Counted from the stretch's first letter, positions 16,721-25,947 are shown. The stretch is 64,000 nucleotides of DNA from Acinetobacter boissieri (GCF_900096955.1 NZ_FMYL01000009.1:1-64000); one strand, 5' to 3'. Notes: a model not told the origin generated them from the sequence alone. A program made the numbers and translations.

Positions 16721-17553
16721 AATGTTTGAAATAATGTACCACCTTTGTCAAAGACATCACCGCGTTGCTCGTTAAAATATGAATACCCAGTTCTACCAAG
16801 CGTCACAGTATCTGATAAGAGTTCTGTTACACTGCTCAACGCTTTTGAAACATTAGATCCATTAAATAATATAAGTGTATCTAAATAAGTAGCGCCCCCT
16901 TTTTTTGCTGCTGCCATGACGCCTTTTTTATAGCTGTAGTAGGCATACAAAATATCACGCCAATCGTTTAACGAATCAATCTTAAGTGGGCTGTTTCCAC
17001 GACCAATCAAACGCCATGTTTGGTCATTGCGTAATAAAGTAAATAGCAGTGTTCCCGACCATGCAGCGTTACCACCATCTCGTGAAGCACTATCTTTTAG
17101 ATCACGGTTAAATAGTACTTCACCCACTGCAGTTGCATCGGTATTACCAATTTTATCGATAGCAGGAATTTCTGAATAGCTTGCAGGATCATCTCCTTCT
17201 CCAAACAAGTTCAAAAGCATTTTCTTTGTAACAGCATCTGATGCTTTTTGCATTAAATCAATAGACACATGTTCGTTATAACGCAGTTGGGCTTGCATGT
17301 CGCTATATACACGAATTAGCTCAGACATTACCCCACGCCCTGCATTTGCTTCGGTTGCTCCTCTTAACCATAATACGGTAGAATCACTAGTTTCGTAGTT
17401 ATATTTGTTTACTAATAAATTTGCAAAAGCCTCATAAATTTCATAATAACGCCCTGTTCCAGCTTGTTGGGCATCTCTGGCATTGGCCTCATCACGCATT
17501 TTTGCAATGGTTTGCATATCTTCAGGCTTGAGGAATGTAAGTTTATCTAACAT
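16693..17553 (-). CDS. N-terminal part of the giant RTX protein (separate frame)
   Basis: This 286-aa ORF begins MLDKLTFLKPEDMQTIAKMR and is helical with no signal peptide, as expected for a type I substrate. It resembles the N-terminal region of FrpC-like RTX proteins. Its end (GGTLFQTLWSGSKHFN) overlaps the start of the 2705-aa ORF, whose frame reads LKAFQLIDYMGENSF. Restoring one base near 16705 would give TLWSGLKAFQLIDYMG, so the two ORFs were probably one gene. The ATG at 17553 lies inside the last codons of the upstream lipoprotein-like gene (11-bp overlap), which suggests translational coupling between the two. Confidence 0.7.
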   Translation of the reverse strand: MLDKLTFLKPEDMQTIAKMRDEANARDAQQAGTGRYYEIYEAFANLLVNKYNYETSDSTVLWLRGATEANAGRGVMSELIRVYSDMQAQLRYNEHVSIDLMQKASDAVTKKMLLNLFGEGDDPASYSEIPAIDKIGNTDATAVGEVLFNRDLKDSASRDGGNAAWSGTLLFTLLRNDQTWRLIGRGNSPLKIDSLNDWRDILYAYYSYKKGVMAAAKKGGATYLDTLILFNGSNVSKALSSVTELLSDTVTLGRTGYSYFNEQRGDVFDKGGTLFQTLWSGSKHFN

Positions 17554-18196
17554 AATGAACTTCCTTAATTTCGTCGTTTAAAATTTTAAGTGCAGTTAAG
17601 CAAACATCTTTTTTTTGCTCTAGAGTAATTTCTGAAGAACTTAAAGTTTGTGTATAATCGGGACCAGAATTAAGATCAAAAATATTAATTAAAATTCCTT
17701 TCCATTTAAAGCGGTTATACGATTTGGTTTCTGCTGATAAAGTACATGGAGTATCTAAAAAAGTAGAAACTTTCCCATGTTCTGCTTGCTCAAAATACTG
17801 TGGTGAATACATAAATACACGGAAGTATACATCGTCTTTGAGACGGCTTTTCCATTGTTTATGCAGTAGGCGATTAACATCTGAAGGCCATGCTATTGTA
17901 AACATGTCCCCAGCTCCATAATAGTACCGAGGAATGACTAAAAATTTATTATTAAGTTTAATCATGGCATCCTTTTTTGAGTCAAACTTTGGCAACCGCC
18001 AAAAATCTTCATCTCTAATGGCATTGAATTGCATTTCCTGCTGACGTGCTTCATAAGCAAGTCTACTTTCCACTTTCCGCTGAATTTGCAAATCTGTTTT
18101 GGGCACGAAAAGGTCACTATTAAATTTTGCCAGTAACCCAATCATCACGAGCGTGACGATAAAACCTGCTGAGGGTCTGTATTTAAATTTCATCAT
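17543..18196 (-). CDS. Tandem lipoprotein-like paralogue 1 (toxin-proximal, lipobox cysteine lost)
   Basis: The 217-aa protein is one of four tandem paralogues. All begin MMKFKYRPSAGFIVTLV or a near variant, continue with an LFVPKTDLQI segment and end in CLTALKILNDEIKEVHYVR. In this copy the lipobox LLAKC is LLAKF, so it cannot be lipidated and would be anchored or exported uncleaved. The middle has conserved LVIPRYYYG, FTIAWPSD and KQWKSRLK blocks. It overlaps the RTX start by 11 bp. FrpD, the lipoprotein partner of FrpC-type RTX proteins in Neisseria, is a family precedent, but I see no decisive motif. An immunity or RTX-partner role is an inference. Confidence 0.6.
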   Translation of the reverse strand: MMKFKYRPSAGFIVTLVMIGLLAKFNSDLFVPKTDLQIQRKVESRLAYEARQQEMQFNAIRDEDFWRLPKFDSKKDAMIKLNNKFLVIPRYYYGAGDMFTIAWPSDVNRLLHKQWKSRLKDDVYFRVFMYSPQYFEQAEHGKVSTFLDTPCTLSAETKSYNRFKWKGILINIFDLNSGPDYTQTLSSSEITLEQKKDVCLTALKILNDEIKEVHYVR

Positions 18197-18204
18197 TTTT
18201 TAAT

Positions 18205-18861
18205 CTATCTAACATAATGAACTTCCTTAATTTCGTCGTTTAAAATTTTAAGTGCGGTTAAACATAAATCTTTTCTAAGCTCAGGCGTTCGCTCTTCTAA
18301 GCTCAAAGTCTTATTTGGATTATTTACTGAAATAGGTGCATAAATTTGTATAAGTATGCCTTTCCATTTAAAGCGATTATACGATTTGGTTTCTGCTGAT
18401 AAAGTACATGGAATATCTAAAAAAGTAGAAACTTTACCTAAATTATAAATTTGCTCAAAATATTGTGGTGAATACATAAATACACGGAAATAAACATCCT
18501 CTTTTAGACGGCTTTTCCATTGTTTATCTAGTAAGCGGTTAGTATCTGAAGGCCATGCTATTGTAAACATGTCTCCATATCCATAATAGTAACGAGGGAC
18601 GACTAAAAACTTATTATTAAGTTTAATCATGGCATTCTTTTTTGAGTCAAACTTTGGTAACCGCGCCATTTCTTCATCTGTAATAGTATTGAGTTGCCTT
18701 TCCTGTTGCTCTGCTTCATAAGCAAGTCTACTTTCAACTTCACGATAAATTTGCAAATCTGTTTTGGGCACAAAAAGGTCACTATTACATTTTGCCAGTA
18801 ACCCAATCATCACGAGCGTGACGATAAAACCTGCTGAGGGTCTGTATTTAAATTTCATCAT
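18205..18861 (-). CDS. Tandem lipoprotein-like paralogue 2
   Basis: The 218-aa copy keeps the lipobox LLAKC (Cys25), so it should be a lipidated envelope protein. It is close to copy 1 along most of its length (SRLAYEAEQQ, KNAMIKLNNKFLVVPRYYYG), with a distinct loop before the conserved C-terminal 19 residues. The gap to the next copy is 8 bp, and the intergenic sequence is identical at the junctions between all the copies. The four probably form a single transcript with the RTX gene. Confidence 0.6.
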   Translation of the reverse strand: MMKFKYRPSAGFIVTLVMIGLLAKCNSDLFVPKTDLQIYREVESRLAYEAEQQERQLNTITDEEMARLPKFDSKKNAMIKLNNKFLVVPRYYYGYGDMFTIAWPSDTNRLLDKQWKSRLKEDVYFRVFMYSPQYFEQIYNLGKVSTFLDIPCTLSAETKSYNRFKWKGILIQIYAPISVNNPNKTLSLEERTPELRKDLCLTALKILNDEIKEVHYVR

Positions 18862-18869
18862 TTTTTAAT

Positions 18870-19511
18870 CTATCTAACATAATGAACTTCCTTAATTTCG
18901 TCGTTTAAAATTTTAAGTGCGGTTAAGCAAATATCTTTATCAAAATCGGGTTTTTGTTCGTCTAAACTTAAAGTTTTTTCTACATTAGTTATTGAAAGAG
19001 GTGCATAAATTTGTATAAGTATACCTTTCCATTTAAATTGATTATATGACTCTTTATTTTCACATGGCGTATTAGAAAAAGAGGATATTTCTCCATTTTT
19101 TGCTTGTTCAAAATACTGTGGTGAATACATAAATATACGGAAATATACCTCCTCTTTTAGACGGCTTTTCCATTGTTTATGCAGTAAGCGATTGGTATCT
19201 GAAGGCCATGCAATATTAAATCCATGATACCCAGAATAGTGACGGGGTACAAAAAGCATAATGTTATTACGTTTAATTAAGGCATATTCTCTTGAGTCAA
19301 ATTCTGGCAACCGCCAATAATCTTTAGAGGGAATTGTGTCAAATTGCTTTTCTAATTTCCATGCTTCCTTCATTAATTGCTCATCTATTTCTCGCTGAAT
19401 TTGCAAATCTGTTTTGGGCACGAAAAGGTCACTATTACATTTTGCCAGTAACCCAATGATCACGAGCGTGACGATAAAACCTGCTGAGGGTCTATATTTA
19501 AATTTCATCAT
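18870..19511 (-). CDS. Tandem lipoprotein-like paralogue 3
   Basis: The 213-aa copy has lipobox LLAKC. It is shorter because the TLSAETKS loop is reduced to ENKES after SNTPC. The N- and C-terminal segments match the other copies while the middle differs (YALIKRNNIMLFVPRHYSGY). It shares the EIDEQLMKEAWKLEKQF segment with copy 4, so copies 3 and 4 are one pair and copies 1 and 2 another. Confidence 0.6.
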   Translation of the reverse strand: MMKFKYRPSAGFIVTLVIIGLLAKCNSDLFVPKTDLQIQREIDEQLMKEAWKLEKQFDTIPSKDYWRLPEFDSREYALIKRNNIMLFVPRHYSGYHGFNIAWPSDTNRLLHKQWKSRLKEEVYFRIFMYSPQYFEQAKNGEISSFSNTPCENKESYNQFKWKGILIQIYAPLSITNVEKTLSLDEQKPDFDKDICLTALKILNDEIKEVHYVR

Positions 19512-19519
19512 TTTTTAAT

Positions 19520-20179
19520 CTATCTAACATAATGAACTTCCTTAATTTCGTCGTTTAAAATTTTAAGTGCGGTTAAGCAAACATCTTTTCTTTGCTCGAG
19601 AGTAAATTCTGAAGAACTTAAAGTTTGTGTATAATCTGAACCAGAAGTCAGGTCAAAAATATCAATTAAAATTCCTTGCCATTTAAACCGATTATACGAT
19701 TTGGTTTCTGCTGACAAAGTACATGGAATATTTGAAAAAGTAGAAATTTTTCCGTTTTTTGCTTGCTCAAAATACTGTGGTGAGTAAAGAGCTATACGGA
19801 AGTATACCTCCTCTTTTAGACGGCTTTTCCATTGTTTATGCAGTAAGCGGTTGGTATCTGATGGCCATGCAATATTAAATCCAATACCACCTTCATAGTA
19901 ACGAGGAATGACTAAAAACTTATTATTTCGCTTAATCATGGCATTCTTTTTTGAGTCAAATTCTGGTAAGCGTGCCCTTTCCTCATCTGTAATGGTGTTT
20001 AATTGAGCATCTAATTTCCATGCTTCCTTCATTAATTGCTCATCTATTTCTCGCTGAATTTGCAAATCTGTTTTGGGCACGAAAAGGTCACTATTACATT
20101 TTGTCAGTAACCCAATGATCACGAGCGTGACGATAAAACCTGCTGAGGGTCTATATTTAAATTTCATTGAAAGAATCAA
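19520..20179 (-). CDS. Tandem lipoprotein-like paralogue 4 (first in the array)
   Basis: The 219-aa copy starts MILSMKFKYRPSAG and has lipobox LLTKC. It shares REIDEQLMKEAWKL with copy 3 and the C-terminal YTQTLSSSEFTLEQ segment with copy 1, a mosaic that suggests gene conversion within the array. It lies 34 bp downstream of the unknown 253-aa gene, so it is the first of the four to be transcribed. Confidence 0.6.
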   Translation of the reverse strand: MILSMKFKYRPSAGFIVTLVIIGLLTKCNSDLFVPKTDLQIQREIDEQLMKEAWKLDAQLNTITDEERARLPEFDSKKNAMIKRNNKFLVIPRYYEGGIGFNIAWPSDTNRLLHKQWKSRLKEEVYFRIALYSPQYFEQAKNGKISTFSNIPCTLSAETKSYNRFKWQGILIDIFDLTSGSDYTQTLSSSEFTLEQRKDVCLTALKILNDEIKEVHYVR

Positions 20180-20213
20180 TTTTACTGTCTTATTAAATTC
20201 ATTTAGAGAATAC

Positions 20214-20975
20214 TTATTTTTGCGTTAACAAACTTTTAGGTCTTACGCTTTCAGCGTCTTTAAATAAACTAAACGTTTGGCTTACATAATTCACAACACC
20301 TGATATTTGTTCCATATAGTTTAATAACTCAGGTGTTTTCTCAGCCTGAATAAGCTTAGTAGCGCGTGAAGGGTCAAACCCATCAAACTGACAATAAAAT
20401 AAAGGTTCACCACGTTTTAAAATTAAATCTTGTGTTGTATCATGCCATTCAAATGCCCACATTAAAGGTCTTGGCCAAATATGAATAGGAAAACGTCCAC
20501 CAAAAATAGTGCCAGGTAGTGGATTCTTTCGATAATTGCAAAATGCATCTAATTGCGTGATATAAGCTACTTCATCTGCAATAAAACAATATGGAAGTTT
20601 GAGTTGAAGAATTGGAATTTTTGGCGATCGCCACTCTTTTTCTTGTACTAAACTTAAAAGTTGAGACAATTTATTTTGTCGAACCGCTGATTTATCACCC
20701 AAAACATTGACAAGAATAGGTTTACCTTCAGAGTCTCTCGCAAATCTCAAATGCAAATCATAAGGACAATTAATCACAAAATAGCGACTTTCTAATTGTA
20801 AAATTGCAGGACAACGAGATGCAGATTTAGCATGCCTATTCTGAGACATACTTCTTAATCGGTAAGGTGCTTCAAAAAGTAGAGCACCCTGCTCTTCCGT
20901 TAAAAACCAGCCTACTTGTAAAGGCCCATCTAAAGCCTTTTGCTCACAATCACCTATTGTAAAATTTATTTCCAT
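20214..20975 (-). CDS. Unknown protein of the type I secretion cluster
   Basis: I do not recognise this 253-aa protein. It has no signal peptide or membrane helix and is probably cytoplasmic. Visible segments include GPLQVGWFLTEEQGALLF and a Trp/Pro-rich block FPIHIWPRPLMWAFEWHD. It does not look like an HlyC-type RTX acyltransferase, which would be about 170 aa with a different core. It lies between the TolC-like gene (38 bp away) and the lipoprotein array in the same direction, so it is probably part of the export operon. It may modify or chaperone the RTX protein, but this is inference from position only. Confidence 0.5.
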   Translation of the reverse strand: MEINFTIGDCEQKALDGPLQVGWFLTEEQGALLFEAPYRLRSMSQNRHAKSASRCPAILQLESRYFVINCPYDLHLRFARDSEGKPILVNVLGDKSAVRQNKLSQLLSLVQEKEWRSPKIPILQLKLPYCFIADEVAYITQLDAFCNYRKNPLPGTIFGGRFPIHIWPRPLMWAFEWHDTTQDLILKRGEPLFYCQFDGFDPSRATKLIQAEKTPELLNYMEQISGVVNYVSQTFSLFKDAESVRPKSLLTQK

Positions 20976-21013
20976 CTACTTCTCCCAAATCACGTTCATT
21001 TACATATCAATGA

Positions 21014-22312
21014 CTAAAACAAATCAAACACTCTTGAACTAAAGCCCCCTGTAATTTGCAGTAAATTGATCTGTGCTTGTAAAAACTGATATTTCGCTTG
21101 CGTCAGCTTTAACCGTGCGTCATACAACTCTTTTTCAGCCCGTATACGTTCAACATTGCTCATTAAGCCATAACGTTGCCCCAAGGTACTTGAAGTGACT
21201 TTGGTTTCATTAGTGTGTACCAATGTTTCTAATGCATGTATACGCTGTTGCCCTGTTTGCACTTTGCTGTAGTTTTCAATTACGCTTAAACGAACTTTGT
21301 CTTGAGTAATACGCAACTCACTTTGTGCCACTTGTAGACTTGCTTGCGCTTGTCTAACTTGGGCTTTGGTTTGCCCACCGGTAAAAAGGGGTAGATTAAT
21401 ACCAACCCCTACATAGGCTGTACGTGTATCTTGAGCTTGGTAAATGCCTGTATCACTGGGGTTATAGGTATAGCCAGAAGACAGCTCAACTGTGGGATAA
21501 TAGTTTGCTTTGGCAATTTTCAACTCCTGCTGTGCTTTATTGATGAGTTGTTCTTGCATCTGTATTTCTAGGTTGTGCGATGTTGCTTGACTTTGCCATG
21601 TAGATAATGTCTCTGCTGGAAAGTGAAGCATGTTTAATTGGGTGTTCTTCATTTCACTCAGTGCAATCGAACGTCCAACATAGGTTTCTAGTTGAGCCAA
21701 TGCTTGCTGTAATTGAGCTTGTATGTCTAACTCATCTGCAAATGCCGATTCATAGCCTGCTTGAGCTTCTTGTACATCTACAATAGACACCACCCCTTTT
21801 TCAAATTGAACTTGTGCTTGCTTTTGTTGCATTAAAAAAGAGGCTTGGGCTTTTTGGCTACTGAGCAACGACTCTTGTGCAATCAGCACATTAAAGTAGG
21901 CTTCGGATACTTTTAATAAAAGTTGTTGCTCGGTTAAATCGAGTTGCTGATGGGCAATATGAAGAATGACATCCGTATTTTTGTACTTATACCACTGGCT
22001 TAGGTTAAAAATGGTTTGTGTGGCACTGAGCCTAAAACTTTGACTATTTCGTTGTAACTGTCTAGGTTGCGTCTGCTTTTGTAATTGATACGCACCACTC
22101 ATGCCAATTTGTGGTAGCAGTGCAGCTTGAGCAAGGGGTTTCTGCTGTGCTGTCACCATATATTCATAACGGCTTTTTTCTAATACCGCAGCATTGTTTT
22201 GTGCAGATAGCAGGGCTTCTTTTAGGCTTAAGGCGTATGTAAATGTTGTAGTCCCTAAAAGCAATCCAACCATGAGTGTACGATAAAGATAAAGATGAGA
22301 TCGAATCGTCAT
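21014..22312 (-). CDS. TolC-family outer-membrane channel of the type I exporter
   Basis: The 432-aa protein has a signal peptide ending near TFTYALS (about residue 29) and the long helical repeats of TolC-like proteins, such as SLKEALLSAQNNAAVLEKSR at the start. The repeated helical layout in both halves, with PLFTGGQTKAQVRQAQASLQ at about 310, supports the family. It should form the trimeric outer-membrane duct of the RTX exporter. The start lies 2 bp after the HlyD-like stop codon, so they are co-transcribed. The gene is intact. Confidence 0.85.
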   Translation of the reverse strand: MTIRSHLYLYRTLMVGLLLGTTTFTYALSLKEALLSAQNNAAVLEKSRYEYMVTAQQKPLAQAALLPQIGMSGAYQLQKQTQPRQLQRNSQSFRLSATQTIFNLSQWYKYKNTDVILHIAHQQLDLTEQQLLLKVSEAYFNVLIAQESLLSSQKAQASFLMQQKQAQVQFEKGVVSIVDVQEAQAGYESAFADELDIQAQLQQALAQLETYVGRSIALSEMKNTQLNMLHFPAETLSTWQSQATSHNLEIQMQEQLINKAQQELKIAKANYYPTVELSSGYTYNPSDTGIYQAQDTRTAYVGVGINLPLFTGGQTKAQVRQAQASLQVAQSELRITQDKVRLSVIENYSKVQTGQQRIHALETLVHTNETKVTSSTLGQRYGLMSNVERIRAEKELYDARLKLTQAKYQFLQAQINLLQITGGFSSRVFDLF

Positions 22313-22314
22313 GG

Positions 22315-23775
22315 TTATCGCTCTCTCATACTTTCATCAACTTTGGTTTGTAATGGGCTTAACAGATACGAAATCACACGACGTTTGCCTGTTTTAATTT
22401 CTGCAGAAACATTCATCCCTGCATCTAATCGTACCTCTTTTCCATCAATATTTAGCTTGTCTCGATCAAGGGTAATAATGGCACTATAAACTAAGCCTAA
22501 ATCCTTGTTTTCTACAGCATCAAAGCTCACGCTTTTTACTTTTCCTGTTAAATAGCCATAGCGAGTATATGGGAAAGATTCCACTTTAATCACAGCCTCT
22601 TGTCCAGCATGAATAAAACCAATATCTTTGTTCGGTACAATGGCTTCGACCTCTAGTTGGTCTTGTGGCACAATGGTCATCAGCGGTTGTGCAGCTGTAA
22701 CCACGCCACCTAAAGTATGTGTAGCCAATTGTTGTACTGTGCCATCTACAGGCGACGTGATTTGCATAAACCCTTTACGTTGCTGACTTTTGAGTAACTC
22801 CGCACCCAGTTGTGGAATTTGTTCATTGGCTTGTCTGAGTTGATCAAAAGCCTCTCGTTTTAAGTTTTGGGTATTGAGGATTAGCTCATCTTCAGCTTGT
22901 CGAATGGCATGTTGTACTTGTTCAGCATTTTGTCTTTGACTCATCAAATCATTTTTAGCTTGTATGTATTTACTTTGTTGCTCTAATAAGTTGTGTTTTG
23001 CTAAAAAGTTTTGTGAAACCAGTTCTTGATAATCTGAAGTTCGTTGCTTTTCAATATCTGTCATAGCCACTAACTTTTGAATCTGTGCTTGAGTAGATGC
23101 ACGTTCAGCCATGTGTTGCTCTTTTACAGAGATAAGCTGTTTATTCTTAGTGAACCATGCTTGGTATTGGTTAGAGACTAAATGTTCTGCTTGGATTTTT
23201 TCTTCTGTACTAATTGATGACAGTACTTGCTGAATGATGACGGAATCGTGAGGTTTAGCAACGGTTATAACTTTGTCTAAAGAGATATATTTTTGTTGAT
23301 CAAGTGACTGTAAAAGCGCTTCTGCACGCCATTTAGCAATATAGGCGGCTTTTAACGCATCATGAGCACGCTGATAATCTGTATCAGAACCAACCCCTGC
23401 AAGTTGTAGTAACGTCTCGCCTTTTTTGACCACCTGTCCATCATGGACATTAATCTTTTCTACCACCGCAGTTTCTAAAGACTGTATGGTTTTACTGCGT
23501 CCACCTAGACTCGTTTTCCCTTGTGCTGTCGCAACAATATCGAGCTTACCAATCAGTGACCATATCAGTGTTAATAGTGCAAATAATATGATCAAGCGTG
23601 CGATCCATTTCGGGGCAGCAGACAATGGGGTTTCCGTCAGCTCTAAATGTGCAGGTAAAAACTCTCGCTCATCTTTATCACGCTTGGGTGGGTCAAGTTG
23701 GTCTCGAATCGCCCACACTTGTTTCCATATTTTAATATATCTTTGAATAAAATCTTTAAAGGCTTCTTTATACAT
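22315..23775 (-). CDS. HlyD-family periplasmic adaptor of the type I exporter
   Basis: The 486-aa membrane fusion protein has one transmembrane segment at about 60-80 (WIARLIILFALLTLIWSLIG). A biotinyl-lipoyl-like part (VVEKINVHDGQVVKKGETLL) and a long alpha-helical hairpin rich in Gln/Glu follow. The C-terminal beta-barrel region ends in a block such as VRLDAGMNVSAEIKTGKRRV. HlyD-type adaptors bridge the inner-membrane ABC transporter and the TolC channel. It starts 9 bp after the transporter gene ends. The gene appears complete, so only the ATPase of the three transport components is damaged. Confidence 0.88.
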   Translation of the reverse strand: MYKEAFKDFIQRYIKIWKQVWAIRDQLDPPKRDKDEREFLPAHLELTETPLSAAPKWIARLIILFALLTLIWSLIGKLDIVATAQGKTSLGGRSKTIQSLETAVVEKINVHDGQVVKKGETLLQLAGVGSDTDYQRAHDALKAAYIAKWRAEALLQSLDQQKYISLDKVITVAKPHDSVIIQQVLSSISTEEKIQAEHLVSNQYQAWFTKNKQLISVKEQHMAERASTQAQIQKLVAMTDIEKQRTSDYQELVSQNFLAKHNLLEQQSKYIQAKNDLMSQRQNAEQVQHAIRQAEDELILNTQNLKREAFDQLRQANEQIPQLGAELLKSQQRKGFMQITSPVDGTVQQLATHTLGGVVTAAQPLMTIVPQDQLEVEAIVPNKDIGFIHAGQEAVIKVESFPYTRYGYLTGKVKSVSFDAVENKDLGLVYSAIITLDRDKLNIDGKEVRLDAGMNVSAEIKTGKRRVISYLLSPLQTKVDESMRER

Positions 23776-23784
23776 AACGCATAC

Positions 23785-25059
23785 CTAAGATGACTGTAGA
23801 TCAAATAGGTATTTGTAATACCCTTGTTTTTGCAGTAATTCTGCATGTGAACCGTGCTCAACAATTTGCCCTTTATCCATGGCCACAATACGATGACAAC
23901 CACGTACAGTAGATAATCGATGGGCAATAATAATCACTGTTCGACCTTGGCAAATGGCACGCATATTTTTCATAATGGCGTGTTCAGACTCATAATCGAG
24001 GGCACTAGTGGCTTCATCTAAAATAAGAATACGTGGGTTTACCACCAAGGCTCTGGCAATCGCGATACGCTGACGTTGTCCACCTGAAAGACCTGAACCT
24101 TGCTCTCCTACCACCGTGTCATAACCTTCGGAAAGTTCTGAAATAAACTCATGTGCACCTGCCAGCTGTGCCGCTCGAATCACACGTTCAAGTGACATAC
24201 CGGGGTCACTTAAAGCAATGTTTTCTCGAACACTACAATTCATTAAAATATTTTCTTGCAGAACAACCCCAATTTGTCGACGTAGCCATGCAGGGTCAGC
24301 TAATGCTAAATCATTACCATCAATTAAAACTCGCCCACTTTCTGGCACATATAAACACTGAATAAGACGTGTAATGGTGCTTTTTCCTGAACCTGACCGA
24401 CCAACAAGGCCTAATACTTCACCGGCACGTATATCTAAAGAAAAGCCTCTTAAAACTTCAGGTGCATCTGGGCGATAGCGAAAAGAGATTCGTTCAAATT
24501 GAATTTTTCCTTTAATTTCAGGCAATGCCATACGACTGGTTGGGTTTTCAGTCGGTGTATTTAAAATATCTCCCAAACGTGCAACAGAAATTCCCACTTG
24601 TTGAAAGTCTTGCCACAGTTGAGCCAAGCGAATTACAGGTGCGGCGACTTGTCCTGCAAGCATATTAAAAGCAATCAATTGACCGACCGTTAAATCACTT
24701 GAAATAACCAGTTTGGCACCGAACCACAATGTTGCGACCGTAACGAGCTTTTGAATCAGTTGTATCCCTTGTTGCCCAATGGTGGCTAAACGAGTCACCC
24801 TAAACCCTGCAGCAACATATGCTGCAAGTTGTTGATCCCATCGACGAGTCATTTGTGGTTCAACCGCCATCGACTTAATGGTACTAATTGTTGTCACTGA
24901 CTCCACTAAGAAAGACTGACTGTCGGCATTTCTTGCAAATTTTTCATTCAAACGAGTACGTAAAATTGGACTAATACTGGCAGACCACAGTGCATATAAA
25001 GGTAAAGAAGCCAATACAATTAATGTCAGCCAGCCACTGTAGTACCACATCACCGCCAA
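23785..25059 (-). pseudogene. HlyB-type RTX exporter ATPase, N-terminally truncated
   Basis: The 424-residue remnant keeps the C-terminal membrane helices and the complete ATPase domain: Walker A in [11 protein letters not shown], signature [15 protein letters not shown], Walker B in [12 protein letters not shown] and the H-loop histidine in [11 protein letters not shown] exporters of this family are about 700 aa, so about 280 residues (the C39-like domain and first membrane helices) are missing. The frame breaks at about 25059, next to an IS30-type transposase fragment on the opposite strand. The TTG at 25059 is a chance start. The transporter is therefore almost certainly inactive, unless another exporter serves the RTX protein. 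Confidence 0.85.
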
Positions 25060-25579
25060 AAAATGGACAACTCACAAATAAACACAGCACTCACGAGCGA
25101 GATATCGTCCTTGATCAACGCCAGCGCCTCGGTGATTTCGAAGGTGATACAGTGATTAGCCATCATAAAGGGTATTTTAACACCTGTAGAGCGTAAGAGC
25201 TTATATGTACGTATAGGTAGGTGGAACAAGAGGTTCAACAAATACGATCAACCACTGTATAAACAGACTAAAAATAAGCCATGCAAATAGTGTCACATTT
25301 GATAATGGAAAAGAATTTACTCAACATCAAAGGATTAGTGAACAGGGCATAGAGACTTATTTTGCAGAGCCATATCGACCAAATCAGCGTGCAAGAAATG
25401 AAAATACCAATGGTTTAATTCGCCAGTATCTGCCAAAATCATCTTCATTTGAGCATGTGACACAGGCAGATATTCAAGACATCGAAGACACTTTGAACTG
25501 TCGTCCTCGTAAGAGTTTAGGATGGCGAACCCCAAGTGAAGTCATGGCTGGTTTTAATACCGTTGCACTTGCTGCTTGA
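25060..25579 (+). mobile_element. IS30-family transposase remnant
   Basis: Two adjacent plus-strand fragments read as the end of an IS30-type DDE transposase. The first is HERDIVLDQRQRLGDFEGDTV (around 25104-25160), with the core Asp of GDxEGDT. The second includes FDNGKEFTQHQRIS, YRPNQRARNENTNGLIRQY and PRKSLGWRTPSEVMAGF, ending at TGA 25577-25579. They are joined by a frameshift near 25190-25260. The upstream part of the element and the other catalytic segment are missing, so it cannot transpose. It lies exactly at the break in the exporter ATPase. Confidence 0.8.
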
Positions 25580-25947
25580 ATCCGCCATTACAAAGATCTG
25601 AGTCATATAAATACACATCATCCTATCTATCATTCCTTGTAGTACAGAAATAGGTACAGATAGCGAATTATTTAGATAAGGCTCTTTTCTATATAAAAAA
25701 TTGTCTAGGCATTTAGCTAGGATCAGTATAACAGGAAGACTAGATTAAAGATTTTTGTGATTTAATAATTTTTATATTTGAGTATAGATAAAGATGTATT
25801 CACGTTATTTACAACGTACTTGAAATATTAAAAGCTCTCCTCCGCCAAAAAAATGCAAGTTAAATTGAAAGTGCCTCTCGCTAAATCAGAGATATTATGT
25901 ATGCCAACCAAAAGAATTAAATCACTTTTAGCAGGCATACATTTCAA
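25580..25947. other. Intergenic region, no gene seen
   Basis: This AT-rich 368-bp stretch contains no credible ORF. It holds the sequence CCGCCAAAAAAATG near 25846, almost identical to CCGCCAAAAAATG at the broken exporter end (25053). Together these flank the IS30 fragment. Confidence 0.5.

Noticed and set aside
20214..20975. RTX-activating acyltransferase (HlyC)
   Set aside because: The protein is too long and lacks the compact HlyC core; no acyltransferase motif was found.
24990..25196. 68-aa ORF as a separate gene
   Set aside because: It is the IS30 transposase fragment with antisense exporter sequence in front, not an independent protein.
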